Source: Blautia sp. (GTDB taxonomy: Bacteria > Bacillota > Clostridia > Lachnospirales > Lachnospiraceae). Taken from it: a DNA stretch of 64,000 nucleotides. Every line of letters starts with the position of its first letter. Position 1 is the first letter of the stretch. The DNA is taken from NCBI GenBank assembly GCA_029257775.1, contig JARIAQ010000019.1, forward strand, positions 124,001 to 188,000. The letters run 5' to 3'. Under the pieces are notes generated by a model. The model saw only the letters and a list, made by a program, of their open reading frames with translations. It searched no databases and had not been told where the DNA came from. A program made the translations under genes and the position numbers. Positions 1 to 9,900 of this stretch are shown piece by piece.

Positions 1-57
1 AAACTGGCAAATATGAATGAGCAATAGGACTTTTTAAAATAGTAATTATTATTAAAT

Positions 58-503
58 TTATTTTTGAATATGGGCAGAATTTCGAAATTCAGAGGGTGTG
101 CAATGTTTGTAACGTTTAAATTGGCGCACAAAGTAACGGATGTTTTCATATCCGTTATTAAATGCAATTTCTGTAATAGGAACAGTAGTCTTTAAAAGTT
201 GAGAAGCTGCCTGATTAATACGGTATTCATTTAAGTAGGCAAAGGGAGTTTTGCCTACTTTTTCTTTAAAAAATTTACAAAAATAGTTTTTGTTTAGAGG
301 AATACATTTAGCCATAGAATCTAGTGTGATAGGTTCTGCATAGTGTTGCTCAATATAGGAAAAAATTTTTTTAAAGAATGGTTTTCAGAAGTTTTCTCAG
401 TAGAATGTTCCGTATGGAAGGAAAAGGCTTGCTCCTGAAATAAAATTTCTAATATTTGTAATAAAATAATTTTTATAGAAAGGGCTGTTTGGGCAGAGAG
501 ATT
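58..503 (-). pseudogene. AraC-family regulator remnant (frameshifted, N-terminus missing)
   Basis: Reading leftward, the last about 85 codons form the C-terminal double helix-turn-helix of an AraC/XylS regulator, ending 'CTPSEFRNSAHIQK'. The preceding linker ('ALSIKIILLQILEILFQEQ') is in another frame. Restoring one A in the run at 360-372 joins the two frames and yields 'KKIFSYIEQHYAEPITLDS', the usual first-helix region of this domain. Upstream of about 503 the sequence is the 5' region of the GH13 gene, so the N-terminal sensing domain is absent. I infer a decayed regulator. The frameshift alone could be a homopolymer sequencing error, but the missing N-terminus could not. Confidence 0.75.
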
Positions 504-506
504 TTT

Positions 507-512
507 TATACT
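507..512 (+). promoter_or_regulatory. Candidate -10 box for the GH13 gene
   Basis: TATACT lies 33 bases before the chosen GH13 start. No convincing -35 is seen 17 bases upstream, where the sequence is CTGTTT-like. It sits at the boundary of the AraC remnant. Weak call from sequence only. Confidence 0.3.
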
Positions 513-545
513 AAAAGCAATGAAATGAAGAGAGAGGTATTTATT

Positions 546-2204
546 ATGAATAAAACATGGTGGAAAAGTAGCGTAATTTATCAGATTTATCCAAGGAGTT
601 TTGCGGATAGTAATGGAGATGGAATTGGAGATATTAAAGGGATTACACAGCATTTAGATTATTTAAAAGAATTAGGAGTAGATGTTGTCTGGCTTTCTCC
701 TATTTATCAATCCCCTAATGATGACAATGGATATGATATTTCTGATTATCAAAAGATTATGGATGATTTTGGTACCATGGATGATTTTGATGAAATGCTT
801 GATGAAATGCATAAAAGAGGAATAAAATTGGTTATGGATTTAGTAGTAAATCATACATCAGATGAACATCCATGGTTTGTAGAGAGTCGAAAATCCAAAG
901 ACAATCCCTATCGAGATTATTATATTTGGAAAGAAGGAAAAGAAGGAAAAGAACCAAATAACTGGGGAGCCTGTTTTGGTGGTTCTGCATGGGAATATGA
1001 TAAAGAAACAGAAATGTATTATCTACATTGTTTTTCTAAAAAACAGCCAGATTTAAATTGGGAAAATGAAGCAGTTAGAAAGCAAGTTTTTGATATGATG
1101 ACATGGTGGTGCGATAAGGGAATAGACGGATTTCGTATGGATGTGATTAGTATGATTTCGAAAGAATCTTCTTATCCTGATGGAGTTTCAAAAGATGGTT
1201 TATATGGAGATTTTGGACCATTTGTTTGTAATGGACCTCATGTCCATGAATATTTACAGGAAATGAATCAAAAAGTACTTTCTAAATATGATTTGATTAC
1301 AGTAGGGGAAGCTGCAGGGGTTACTATAGAAGAAGCAAAAAAATATGCTAACTTAAATGGCACAGAATTAAATATGATTTTTCAATTTGAACATACAGAT
1401 ATTACAAATGGGAAGGCGGGGAAATGGACAAATGAGAGATTTCAATTGAAGACGTTAAGAAAAATTCTGAATAAGTGGCAAACAGAATTAGAAGGAAAAG
1501 CATGGAATAGTCTTTATTGGGATAATCATGATCAGCCAAGAGCGGTATCGCGATTTGGAAATGATGGACCTATGTATCGTGAAATTTCTGCGAAAATGTT
1601 GGCAACTTGTCTTCATTTTATGAAAGGAACTCCATATATTTATCAAGGGGAAGAACTTGGTATGACAAATGCTTATTTTGATAAAATAGAAGATTATCGT
1701 GATATTGAGAGTATTCATGCTTTTCAAGAAATGACAAAAAACGGTCTTTTAACAGAAGAAGAAATGATGAGCGCATTAAAAGCAGTTAGTCGTGATAATG
1801 CCAGAACGCCTATGCAGTGGGATGATTGTGAAAATGCAGGGTTTACTACGGGGATACCATGGATTAAAGTAAATCCTAATTATTTACAGATTAATGCAAA
1901 AATAGCGTTGGAGGATAAAGATAGTATATTTTATTATTATCAGAAATTAATTAAAATGCGCAAAAAATATGAAATTATTGTAGATGGTGTTTTTGAAGGT
2001 TTAATGGAAGAAGACGAAAATATTTATGCGTATCAGAGAAAACTGGGAAAACAGATATTAATTGTAGCTTGTAACTTTAGTGATAAGAAGGTAGATTGTA
2101 CTTTGTTTGAAGACAAAATAGATGGAGTGGAGTTAATCTCCAATTATAAAAATCATGAGATTGGAATGTTAAAGCCTTATGAGGCAAGAGTTGTACTTGT
2201 TTAA
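546..2204 (+). CDS. malL: GH13 oligo-1,6-glucosidase / alpha-glucosidase
   Basis: A 552-residue cytoplasmic glycoside hydrolase that releases glucose from the non-reducing end of isomaltose-type oligosaccharides. The start is ATG 546, behind GAGAGAGG, not the in-frame ATG at 489. The four GH13 regions are visible: DLVVNH near 98-103, GFRMDVI with nucleophile D199, E255 (TVGEAAG) and NHD ending at D329. These positions coincide with D199/E255/D329 of the Bacillus cereus oligo-1,6-glucosidase. V200 after the nucleophile is the residue associated with alpha-1,6 rather than alpha-1,4 preference. It is a single-gene unit with its own terminator. Family assignment is firm; exact substrate is inferred. 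It could also act on sucrose-type glucosides. Confidence 0.9.
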   Translation: MNKTWWKSSVIYQIYPRSFADSNGDGIGDIKGITQHLDYLKELGVDVVWLSPIYQSPNDDNGYDISDYQKIMDDFGTMDDFDEMLDEMHKRGIKLVMDLVVNHTSDEHPWFVESRKSKDNPYRDYYIWKEGKEGKEPNNWGACFGGSAWEYDKETEMYYLHCFSKKQPDLNWENEAVRKQVFDMMTWWCDKGIDGFRMDVISMISKESSYPDGVSKDGLYGDFGPFVCNGPHVHEYLQEMNQKVLSKYDLITVGEAAGVTIEEAKKYANLNGTELNMIFQFEHTDITNGKAGKWTNERFQLKTLRKILNKWQTELEGKAWNSLYWDNHDQPRAVSRFGNDGPMYREISAKMLATCLHFMKGTPYIYQGEELGMTNAYFDKIEDYRDIESIHAFQEMTKNGLLTEEEMMSALKAVSRDNARTPMQWDDCENAGFTTGIPWIKVNPNYLQINAKIALEDKDSIFYYYQKLIKMRKKYEIIVDGVFEGLMEEDENIYAYQRKLGKQILIVACNFSDKKVDCTLFEDKIDGVELISNYKNHEIGMLKPYEARVVLV

Positions 2205-2220
2205 AAGTTCAAATAGTGTA

Positions 2221-2274
2221 AAGCGCAAGAAAACCACTTTGTAAGAGAATGCAAAGTGGTTTTCTTGTGCTTTT
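2221..2274 (+). terminator. Rho-independent terminator after GH13 gene
   Basis: Arms GCGCAAGAAAACCACTTTG and CAAAGTGGTTTTCTTGTGC pair over 19 bases with one G-T wobble and a 10-base loop, followed by TTTT. It isolates the GH13 gene from the mannoside locus. Confidence 0.9.
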
Positions 2275-2392
2275 GTGGATTATGTTAGGTAACTCTTTTC
2301 CACTTTAAAGCACATGAGAATTTTTAAATTATAAAAAGTTACCAAAAACTAAGTGTAAAATATGTAAAAAATAAACGAATTAACGGAATATG

Positions 2393-2426
2393 TTGACATC
2401 TAGATAGAAATATGTTAAGTTATATT
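2393..2426 (+). promoter_or_regulatory. Putative promoter of the lacI-type gene and mannoside locus
   Basis: TTGACA at 2393-2398 is a perfect -35. The -10 is uncertain: TTAAGT at 2415-2420 gives a 16-base spacer but a poor match, while TATATT at 2421-2426 matches well with a 22-base spacer. The octamer ATGTTAAG occurs twice (2412-2419 and 2433-2440) and might be part of an operator; that is speculation. Confidence 0.45.
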
Positions 2427-2467
2427 TAAGAAATGTTAAGGAACAAATGAACGAAAGAAGGGGAGAT

Positions 2468-3475
2468 ATGGCTGCCAGAAATACAGTATCTATGCAGGAT
2501 ATTGCAGATGAACTAGGCGTGAGTAAAGTGACGGTTTCTAAGGCACTTAATGGAAAAGATGGTGTGGGAGAAGCGTTGAAAGGAAAAATTTTTCAGTGTG
2601 CACAAAAGCATGGATATATTCTCCCAGATTATGGACAAAGAAAAGCGAAAAAAGTTGGAATTATTATGAGCAATCGTTTTAATTCTGGTGATTCTGGTAA
2701 ATTCTATATGGGAATGTATGAGAGAATTATCACAGAATTACGAAAAGTTTCTTGTTCCAGTATTATGATTACACCAAATAAAGAAAGTCTTCAAGGGGAT
2801 TTAGAAACCATAGAGAAGAAAGGTATTTTTGATGGATTGATTCTACTTGGGATTTTAGAACGAGAAGTAAGGGAGGCCTTTGATGCAATACCCCTTCCTA
2901 AAGTCTATGTGGATGTTTATGATGCGACACATAAGTCTGATTCTGTAGTTACAGAGAATATTTATAGTACATATGAACTTACTGACTATCTTATACAGAA
3001 AGGACATAGTGATATTGGATTTGTAGGAACTATTGGAGCAACTACCAGTATTACAGATCGTTATCTTGGATATGCCAGAGGAATGTTGGAAAGAGGAATG
3101 GTTCCACGACGAGAATATATGATACCTGATAGAGATAAAGAGGGTACAGCTATTGAATTGGAACTTCCTGAAAAATTGCCAACAGCATTTGTTTGTAACT
3201 GCGATGAAACGGCTTTTCGATTAGTAAAAGCGTTGAAGGTAAGAGGCGTTCAGGTACCAGAAGATATTTCAGTGGTAAGTTTTGATAACGATATTTATGC
3301 AGAACTTTGTGAACCGCAGCTTACAACTGTTGCAGTTAATATAGAAGAGATTGGAAAGGTTGCTGCAAAGCGAATGGTTCGGTATATGGAAAAACCTCAA
3401 AAGAAATGTGGGGAAGTTTATCGGATACCGGGCAAAATTATCTATCGAAATTCTGTAAAAGAATTAAATAAATAA
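2468..3475 (+). CDS. LacI-family transcriptional regulator
   Basis: About 335 residues. The N-terminal LacI helix-turn-helix is clear ('SMQDIADELGVSKVTVSKAL'), followed by a periplasmic-binding-protein-like effector domain with the family's late motif 'VPEDISVVSFDNDIYAELC' and 'PQLTTVAVNIEEIG'. ATG 2468 follows GAAGGGGAG and is preferred; an in-frame ATG at 2447 with AAGGA upstream is also possible. It heads the ABC importer and mannosidase genes with a 27-base gap to the first permease, so it most likely regulates that locus and itself in response to an imported sugar. The effector is not determinable from sequence. Confidence 0.88.
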   Translation: MAARNTVSMQDIADELGVSKVTVSKALNGKDGVGEALKGKIFQCAQKHGYILPDYGQRKAKKVGIIMSNRFNSGDSGKFYMGMYERIITELRKVSCSSIMITPNKESLQGDLETIEKKGIFDGLILLGILEREVREAFDAIPLPKVYVDVYDATHKSDSVVTENIYSTYELTDYLIQKGHSDIGFVGTIGATTSITDRYLGYARGMLERGMVPRREYMIPDRDKEGTAIELELPEKLPTAFVCNCDETAFRLVKALKVRGVQVPEDISVVSFDNDIYAELCEPQLTTVAVNIEEIGKVAAKRMVRYMEKPQKKCGEVYRIPGKIIYRNSVKELNK

Positions 3476-3502
3476 GAAACAAAAGAAAGGGAGGGCAAAG
3501 CC

Positions 3503-4462
3503 TTGCAAAAAGAAACAAAGTCCAGAAAAAGCAAAAAACCAAGATGGACCAAAAATGATTCGGAGCTTACATTGTTAGCGTTACCGACTACTGTCTGGTA
3601 TGTGCTTTTTAGTTTTCTGCCAATGTTCGGTTTGATTATTGCTTTTAAGAATTACAGAATTACCGGTGGGAAAAGTTTTATTTATAATGTTTTACACAGT
3701 GATTGGGCAGGATTTAAAAATTTTGATTTCCTTATTAAATCAAATGATTTGTTTGTAATTTTAAGAAATACGATTCTTTACAATTTAGTATTTATTATAG
3801 TAGGAATGGTATTTTCAGTAGGTTTGGCAATTATGATTAGTTTGCTTCACAGCAGAAAAAAATCGAAGGTATACCAGACCTTGATGTTCTTTCCTTATTT
3901 CATGTCATGGGTTGTTGCAGCGTATTTCTTGGATGCGTTCTTAAATCAGGATAATGGTTTAATTAACAGTATGATTCGAGATGGCGGTGGAGAACCGGTT
4001 CAGTGGTATATGAAAGCTAGTGTATGGCCAGCAATTTTGATATTCATGTATTTGTGGAAATCAACAGGATACAATATGGTTATTTATCTTTCTAGTATTT
4101 CTGGAATTGATACAACCTTATATGAAGCGGCTGTTATGGATGGTGCAAACAAAAGACAACAGGTTCGTTATATTACATTACCATGTTTGAAAAACGTTAT
4201 TATTATGATGTTTATTTTGAACGTAGGTAAAGTCTTCTATTCAGACTTTGGATTGTTCTTCCAGTTATCACAGGGAGCAAAAGGTTCGATCTTTAATACA
4301 ACAGCGACCATTGATACTTATGTATATAACGCAATTCAGTCTTCAGCCCCAATTGGTATGACATCTGCTGCAACCTTTTTCCAATCCGTAGCATGTTGTA
4401 TCACTATTTTAGTAGCAAATGCAATTGTTAAGAAAATCGACGAAGACAGTGCAATTATATAG
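3503..4462 (+). CDS. Sugar ABC transporter permease, LplB type
   Basis: 319 residues starting at TTG 3503 behind AAAGGGAGGG. Six hydrophobic segments follow a basic N-terminus. The ABC permease EAA loop is present near residue 210 ('EAAVMDGANKRQQVRYITLP'), which contacts the ATPase. The protein resembles LplB/YtcP-type polysaccharide or oligosaccharide importers, whose ATPase (MsmX-like) is usually encoded elsewhere; none is present here. The partner permease follows after 8 bases. Function as one half of the channel is firm; the manno-oligosaccharide substrate is inferred from the downstream mannosidases. Confidence 0.88.
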   Translation: MQKETKSRKSKKPRWTKNDSELTLLALPTTVWYVLFSFLPMFGLIIAFKNYRITGGKSFIYNVLHSDWAGFKNFDFLIKSNDLFVILRNTILYNLVFIIVGMVFSVGLAIMISLLHSRKKSKVYQTLMFFPYFMSWVVAAYFLDAFLNQDNGLINSMIRDGGGEPVQWYMKASVWPAILIFMYLWKSTGYNMVIYLSSISGIDTTLYEAAVMDGANKRQQVRYITLPCLKNVIIMMFILNVGKVFYSDFGLFFQLSQGAKGSIFNTTATIDTYVYNAIQSSAPIGMTSAATFFQSVACCITILVANAIVKKIDEDSAII

Positions 4463-4470
4463 GAGGCGGA

Positions 4471-5403
4471 ATGATGAGAAAGAATAAAGAAAATGAAATT
4501 TCAGAAGTTTCAAAATTGAATAGAATTTCAGGGAAAACAAATACATGCTTTAATATTCTTTTTATTATTCTGGCTTTAGTTTGTATCATTCCTGTTATCT
4601 TCGTGTTTATGATTTCCATTTCTTCTGAGCAATCTATTCAAGCAAATGGTTATCGTTTTATACCAGAGACCTTTTCGATTGATTCTTACTTATTCCTGTT
4701 TCGAGAAGGTAAAATGATTTTGTCATCTCTTGGAGTATCTGTATTAGTTACAGTTGTGGGAACTGTTTTAGGTGTTGCCCTTACTACTATGATGGGATAT
4801 GTTATCTCAAGAGGAAATTACAAATTAAAAGGTCTTTGTACCATGATTGTTTTTATCCCAATGATATTTAATGGTGGTATGCTTTCATCTTATGTAGTAA
4901 ATACACAGTTTTTACACTTGAATAATACTGTATGGGCATTGATTTTGCCTTTGTGTGTTTCATCTTTTAATGTTGTTATCTGTAAGACTTTCTTTAAGAC
5001 AAATATTCCAGAATCTGTTATTGAGTCTGCTCAGATTGATGGAGCATCACAATTTACTATTTTTGGTAAAATTGCTCTTCCATTAGCGAAACCACTTATG
5101 GCAACAATTGCGTTGTTCTTAACATTTGGTTATTGGAATGACTGGTTCCAGTCTTCATTGTATATTACAAACCAAAATTTATATTCTCTTCAGGCGTTGT
5201 TAAATACAATCCAGAGAAATATTGAAATGATGGCAAATAATCCATCTTTAGGTGTAACTATGGCACAGTATATGAATTCTATGCCAAAAGAAGGTGCCAG
5301 AATGGCAATGGCAATTGTCATTATTATCCCAATTGCATGTACTTATCCTTTCTTCCAGAAATACTTTATTTCAGGTTTGACAGTAGGTGCTGTAAAGGGT
5401 TGA
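4471..5403 (+). CDS. Sugar ABC transporter permease, YtcP/MalG-like
   Basis: 310 residues with about six membrane segments. The EAA-type loop 'ESAQIDGASQFTIFGKIALP' lies near residue 186, and 'FLTFGYWNDWFQSSLYIT' follows, typical of YtcP-like carbohydrate permeases. The ribosome site AGGAGG sits just upstream, and it is translated directly after the first permease. It forms the second half of the importer channel with 3503-4462. It ends 39 bases before the binding-protein gene. Confidence 0.88.
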   Translation: MMRKNKENEISEVSKLNRISGKTNTCFNILFIILALVCIIPVIFVFMISISSEQSIQANGYRFIPETFSIDSYLFLFREGKMILSSLGVSVLVTVVGTVLGVALTTMMGYVISRGNYKLKGLCTMIVFIPMIFNGGMLSSYVVNTQFLHLNNTVWALILPLCVSSFNVVICKTFFKTNIPESVIESAQIDGASQFTIFGKIALPLAKPLMATIALFLTFGYWNDWFQSSLYITNQNLYSLQALLNTIQRNIEMMANNPSLGVTMAQYMNSMPKEGARMAMAIVIIIPIACTYPFFQKYFISGLTVGAVKG

Positions 5404-5442
5404 TGATATTAAAATGTATTTAATTAAAAGGAGGATTTTCTT

Positions 5443-6888
5443 ATGAAAGCAAAACAGGCAACCGCATTAGTTCTTGCATCTGTTATGGGACTTGGTCTTT
5501 TAGCAGGTTGTGGAGATTCTAAAAAAGGCGGCGATTCAGCAAAAAAAGACGGAGATGTTGTAACATTAAAATGGATTCAGGTAGGTAATGGTATGCCAAA
5601 GAACTATGATGCATGGCTGAAACAAATTAATCCATACCTGGAAGAAAAAATTGGTGTAAATTTAGATATGGAAATTGTACCATGGGGTGATTGGGATAAC
5701 AGAAGAAGTGTTATCACAAACTCTGGTGAATACTTCGATATTTTATTTACAGATCAGGCTCGTTACAATGCAGAAGTTGCTACAGGTGCTTTCTTAGATT
5801 TGACAGATAAGTTAGAAGAATATGCGCCAGATGTAAAAAATCTTATTCCAGAAGAATACTGGAAAGGTGTGAAAATCAACGATAAAATTTATGGAATTCC
5901 TACATACAAAGACAGTTCTGTAACAGAGTACTTTGTATGGGATAAAGATATTGCTGATAAATATCAGATTGATATTAACAGTATTACAACTTATGAAGAT
6001 TTATATCCTGCATTAAAGAAAATTGCAGAAGGTGAAGGAACAGCGCCTTACTATATGTCAAAAGCAGGTGCAGATTTCTTAAATACAGCATATTATGATC
6101 AGTTAGGAGCAGGACTTCCAGCACTTGGTATTCGCTTCGACGATCCAGAGAAAAAAGTAGTAAATCCATTGGAAGATGAAGAAATTCTTACAAAACTTGA
6201 TATTATTCACAAAATGTATAAAGAAGGAATTATCAATGGAGATGCTCCTACAGCAGATGATTCTAACAAATACAGAACATTCTTCACAGCACAGGGTTGG
6301 AGTCAGGCAGCAAAAACAACATGGGGACCAAACAATGGTATTGCAAATTGTGAAGCTGTAAAATTTGGCGAAACAGTACTTTCTAATGCAAGTGTACGTG
6401 GTTCTATTAATGCAATTTATTCCGGAAGTAAACATCCTGAAAAAGCATTAGAATTATTAAATCTGGTAAACTCAGACAGCAAAGTTCGTGATTGGTTATA
6501 CTATGGAGTAGAAGGGGAAAACTTCGAATACACAGAAAATAATAAAGTTAACAAACTCAATACTGACTGGAGTATGGCAGGTTATACACAGGGTAACTTC
6601 TTCAATGTTTCTCAGCTTGCTTCTGAAGAAATAAATCAGTGGGATGAAGTAAAAGAACTGAATGAAAATGCAACACCATCTATTATGCTTGGATTCGATA
6701 TGGATACAAGTAATGTAGAAACAGAATTGGCTAACTGCCGTGCCGTATATGAAAAATATAAATCAGAATTTTTCACAGGTGCTCAGGAACCAAGAGAATT
6801 GGTAAAAACAATCAACAAAGAATTAAAAACAGCTGGTTGGGATACAATTCGTGAAGAAGCTCAGAAGCAGATTGATGCTACAAAATAA
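5443..6888 (+). CDS. Extracellular sugar-binding lipoprotein of the ABC importer
   Basis: 481 residues. A type II signal peptide ends in the lipobox 'LGLLAGCGDS', so the cysteine near residue 23 should be lipidated and the protein tethered outside the membrane. The mature part has the family 1 / LipO-like solute-binding fold ('LKWIQVGNGMPKNYDAWLKQ', 'YFDILFTDQARYNAEVATGA', and a late 'LGFDMDTSNVETELANC'). AAGGAGG is a strong ribosome site. As the third component of the importer it presumably captures the oligosaccharide. A hairpin follows directly and may set a higher level for this gene than for the enzymes. Confidence 0.88.
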   Translation: MKAKQATALVLASVMGLGLLAGCGDSKKGGDSAKKDGDVVTLKWIQVGNGMPKNYDAWLKQINPYLEEKIGVNLDMEIVPWGDWDNRRSVITNSGEYFDILFTDQARYNAEVATGAFLDLTDKLEEYAPDVKNLIPEEYWKGVKINDKIYGIPTYKDSSVTEYFVWDKDIADKYQIDINSITTYEDLYPALKKIAEGEGTAPYYMSKAGADFLNTAYYDQLGAGLPALGIRFDDPEKKVVNPLEDEEILTKLDIIHKMYKEGIINGDAPTADDSNKYRTFFTAQGWSQAAKTTWGPNNGIANCEAVKFGETVLSNASVRGSINAIYSGSKHPEKALELLNLVNSDSKVRDWLYYGVEGENFEYTENNKVNKLNTDWSMAGYTQGNFFNVSQLASEEINQWDEVKELNENATPSIMLGFDMDTSNVETELANCRAVYEKYKSEFFTGAQEPRELVKTINKELKTAGWDTIREEAQKQIDATK

Positions 6889-6905
6889 ATAGGATACAAT
6901 AGTAA

Positions 6906-6943
6906 GAGGGGCATTTTTACAACAGTGAGAATGCCCCTTTCTT
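6906..6943 (+). terminator. Intercistronic hairpin between binding protein and GH38 gene
   Basis: GAGGGGCATT and GAATGCCCCTTTC pair around a short loop and are followed by a T-rich run. It lies inside the apparent operon, 34 bases before the GH38 start, so it probably acts as a partial terminator or 3' mRNA stabiliser. Confidence 0.65.
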
Positions 6944-6977
6944 AAATAAAAATGGAAATCAGGAGGAAAAAAACCGT

Positions 6978-9900
6978 ATGTGGTTTCTTGATAAGAGAAT
7001 ACAGGTCATCTGTGACGAATTGAAAAAATTAGTAACTGTGAAAACTATGCCCATGGAAAATGTGCTCTATAAAGAAGGCAGATTTTTCTATCCATCAGAG
7101 GCAGATGCTTTTGAAAGTGAGTGGCAAGAGTTTACACCAAAGACAATGAAATGGTATGGACCAGACAAACATTACTGGTTTAGAGTAGATTACACTGTTC
7201 CAGAAGAATTGGCAGGTAAAACACTAAGATTACATATGAAAACCCAGATCGAAGAATGGGACGATGCCAGAAATCCGCAATTTCTTATCTTTCTAAATGG
7301 AGAAGAGGCACAGGGAATGGATATGAATCACCGGATTATGCAGATGACCACAGATGCAAAACCAGGTGAAACATGGAGACTGGATATTCAAGCATATACG
7401 GGTATTCTTCATTCTGAGTTTGATATGATTATGGAAATGCAGTTGGTAGATAGAAAAATAGAAAAATTGTATTATGATTTAGTTGTTCCATTATGGGCAT
7501 TTAGCCGCATGGAAAAGGATGACAAAAATCGTATGGATATTGAAACAGTATTAAATAATACAATTAATCTACTGGATTTGAGAAATCCTTATTCAGAAGC
7601 ATTTTATGAAAGTATCAAAAAAGCAGATTCATACTTGGAAAAAGCCCTATATGAAGAAATGACAGGTTATAATGATGTAATTGCTACTTGCATTGGGCAC
7701 ACGCATATTGATGTTGCATGGTGGTGGACAGTAGAACAAACGAGAGAAAAAGTGGCAAGAAGTTTTTCTACGGTATTAAAATTAATGGATGAATATCCAA
7801 ATTATAAATTTATGTCTAGCCAGCCTCAACTATATGAATTTTTAAAAGAACGTTACCCTAAGTTATATGGACGTATTAAAGAGCGTGTAAAAGACGGAAG
7901 ATGGGAGCCAGAAGGTGGTATGTGGTTGGAAGCAGATACAAATCTTACCTCAGGCGAATCCTTGGTGCGTCAATTCTTGTATGGAAAACGTTTCTTTAAA
8001 GATGAATTTGATGTAGATTGTAAAGTTTTGTGGCTTCCAGATGTATTTGGGTATTCTGGTGCATTGCCTCAGATTATGAAGAAGAGCGGTATTGATTATT
8101 TCATGACTACGAAATTAGCATGGAACCAAATTGATAAAATGCCCTATGATACATTTATGTGGAAAGGTATTGATGGAAGCTCTGTATTTACACATCTTGT
8201 AACAACTTTAGGGGTAGGACAAAGCGAAAATGATTTCTTTACAACCTATAATGGTATGCTTCATCCAGATGCATTGATGGGTGGTTGGAAGAGATATCAG
8301 AATAAAGATATTAATAATGATATCCTCATTTCCTATGGATATGGAGATGGAGGTGGTGGTCCAACAAGAGAAATGCTGGAAACATCTAAGCGTATGGAAA
8401 AGGGTATTAAGGGTGTTCCAAAGGTACGACAAGAATTCTCCAAAAAATATTTTGATGAATTATATGATAAAGTAAAAGATAACCGGAGATTGCCTACCTG
8501 GGAAGGTGAGTTATACTTTGAATATCATAGAGGCACATATACTTCTATGGCGAGAAATAAACGTTCTAATAGAAAGTGTGAAGTTCTTATGATGAATTTA
8601 GAACTTCTAGAACTTTTGGCATCATGGAAGGGATTTGTTTATGAGAAAGAAGAAATGGACAAAATGTGGAAGGTGATTTTATTAAATCAATTTCATGATA
8701 TTTTACCAGGTTCTTCTATCCACGAAGTGTATGAGGTTACAAAAAAAGAGTATGCGGAACTAGAGGCAGAAGGAAAAAATATGCTGACATCTTCCATGCA
8801 GAATATCGCTGAAGATGGAGAATTCGTTACATTATTCAATACCTTGGGATTTGAACGTAGTGATGTAATTGAACTTCCAAAAGAGATGACTGGCGCATTA
8901 GTTGCAGAAGATGGAACCAGATATCCGATTCAGACTTTAGAAGATAGAGCAATGGCTTATGTGGAAAACCTTCCTTCTAAGGGATATGAATCTTATAAAG
9001 TTTGTACAGATGCAGATGACGTGAAACCATTTACAAGAAATGGAAATATATTGGAAACACCATTCTATATAGTTAAACTTGATGAAAACGGATTGTTTAC
9101 CTCTATTTTTGATAAGAAAAATAACCGAGAAGTTTTACAACAAGGTAAAAAAGGAAACTTGTTCTGTATGTATGAAGATAAACCTATGTGTTATGACAAC
9201 TGGGATATTGATATCTATTATACAGAAAAGTGTTGGGATATTGAACAGTTAACTAAGCTGGAATGGAAAGAAGAAGGACCTGTTTGTACAGTTTTGGAAA
9301 TAGAACGCCAGGTAAGTAATTCTGTAATTAAACAGAAAGTTTATTTCTATGCAGATATGGCAAGAATTGACTTTGAAACTTATGTAGATTGGAAAGAACA
9401 TCAGCACTTGTTGAAAGTTCATTTCCCAGTAGATATTCATACGGATGAGGCGGCTTTTGATGTACAGTTTGGTAATTTAACAAGAAAAGTGCATACCAAT
9501 ACAAGCTGGGATATGGCACGTTTTGAATCTTGCGGACAAAAATGGATGGATTTATCAGAAGGACATTATGGTGTCAGCTTGTTAAATGACTGTAAATATG
9601 GACATTCTGTAAAAGATTCTGTAATCGGATTAACTTTAATCAAGTCTGGTATTGAACCTAATCCAGTTACGGATCAGGAAGAACATTTCTTTACATATTC
9701 TCTGTATCCACATGCAGGAAATCTACGGGATTGTGATACAGTAAGAGAAAGTTATAGCTTGAACTATCCGGTATTAGTAAAAGAAAATTCAAAGAATCAG
9801 GAAAGAGCCTCTTTATTATCAAGTAATCAAAAGAATATTATGATTGAGACTGTAAAAGTTGCAGAAGATGGAAACGGTATAATTATTCGTGTTTATGAGT

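Noticed and set aside
321..653. Leftward open frame over the GH13 start
   Set aside because: Only the part left of about 503 resembles an AraC linker; the rest is antisense to the GH13 gene. Treated as part of the pseudogene only to 503.
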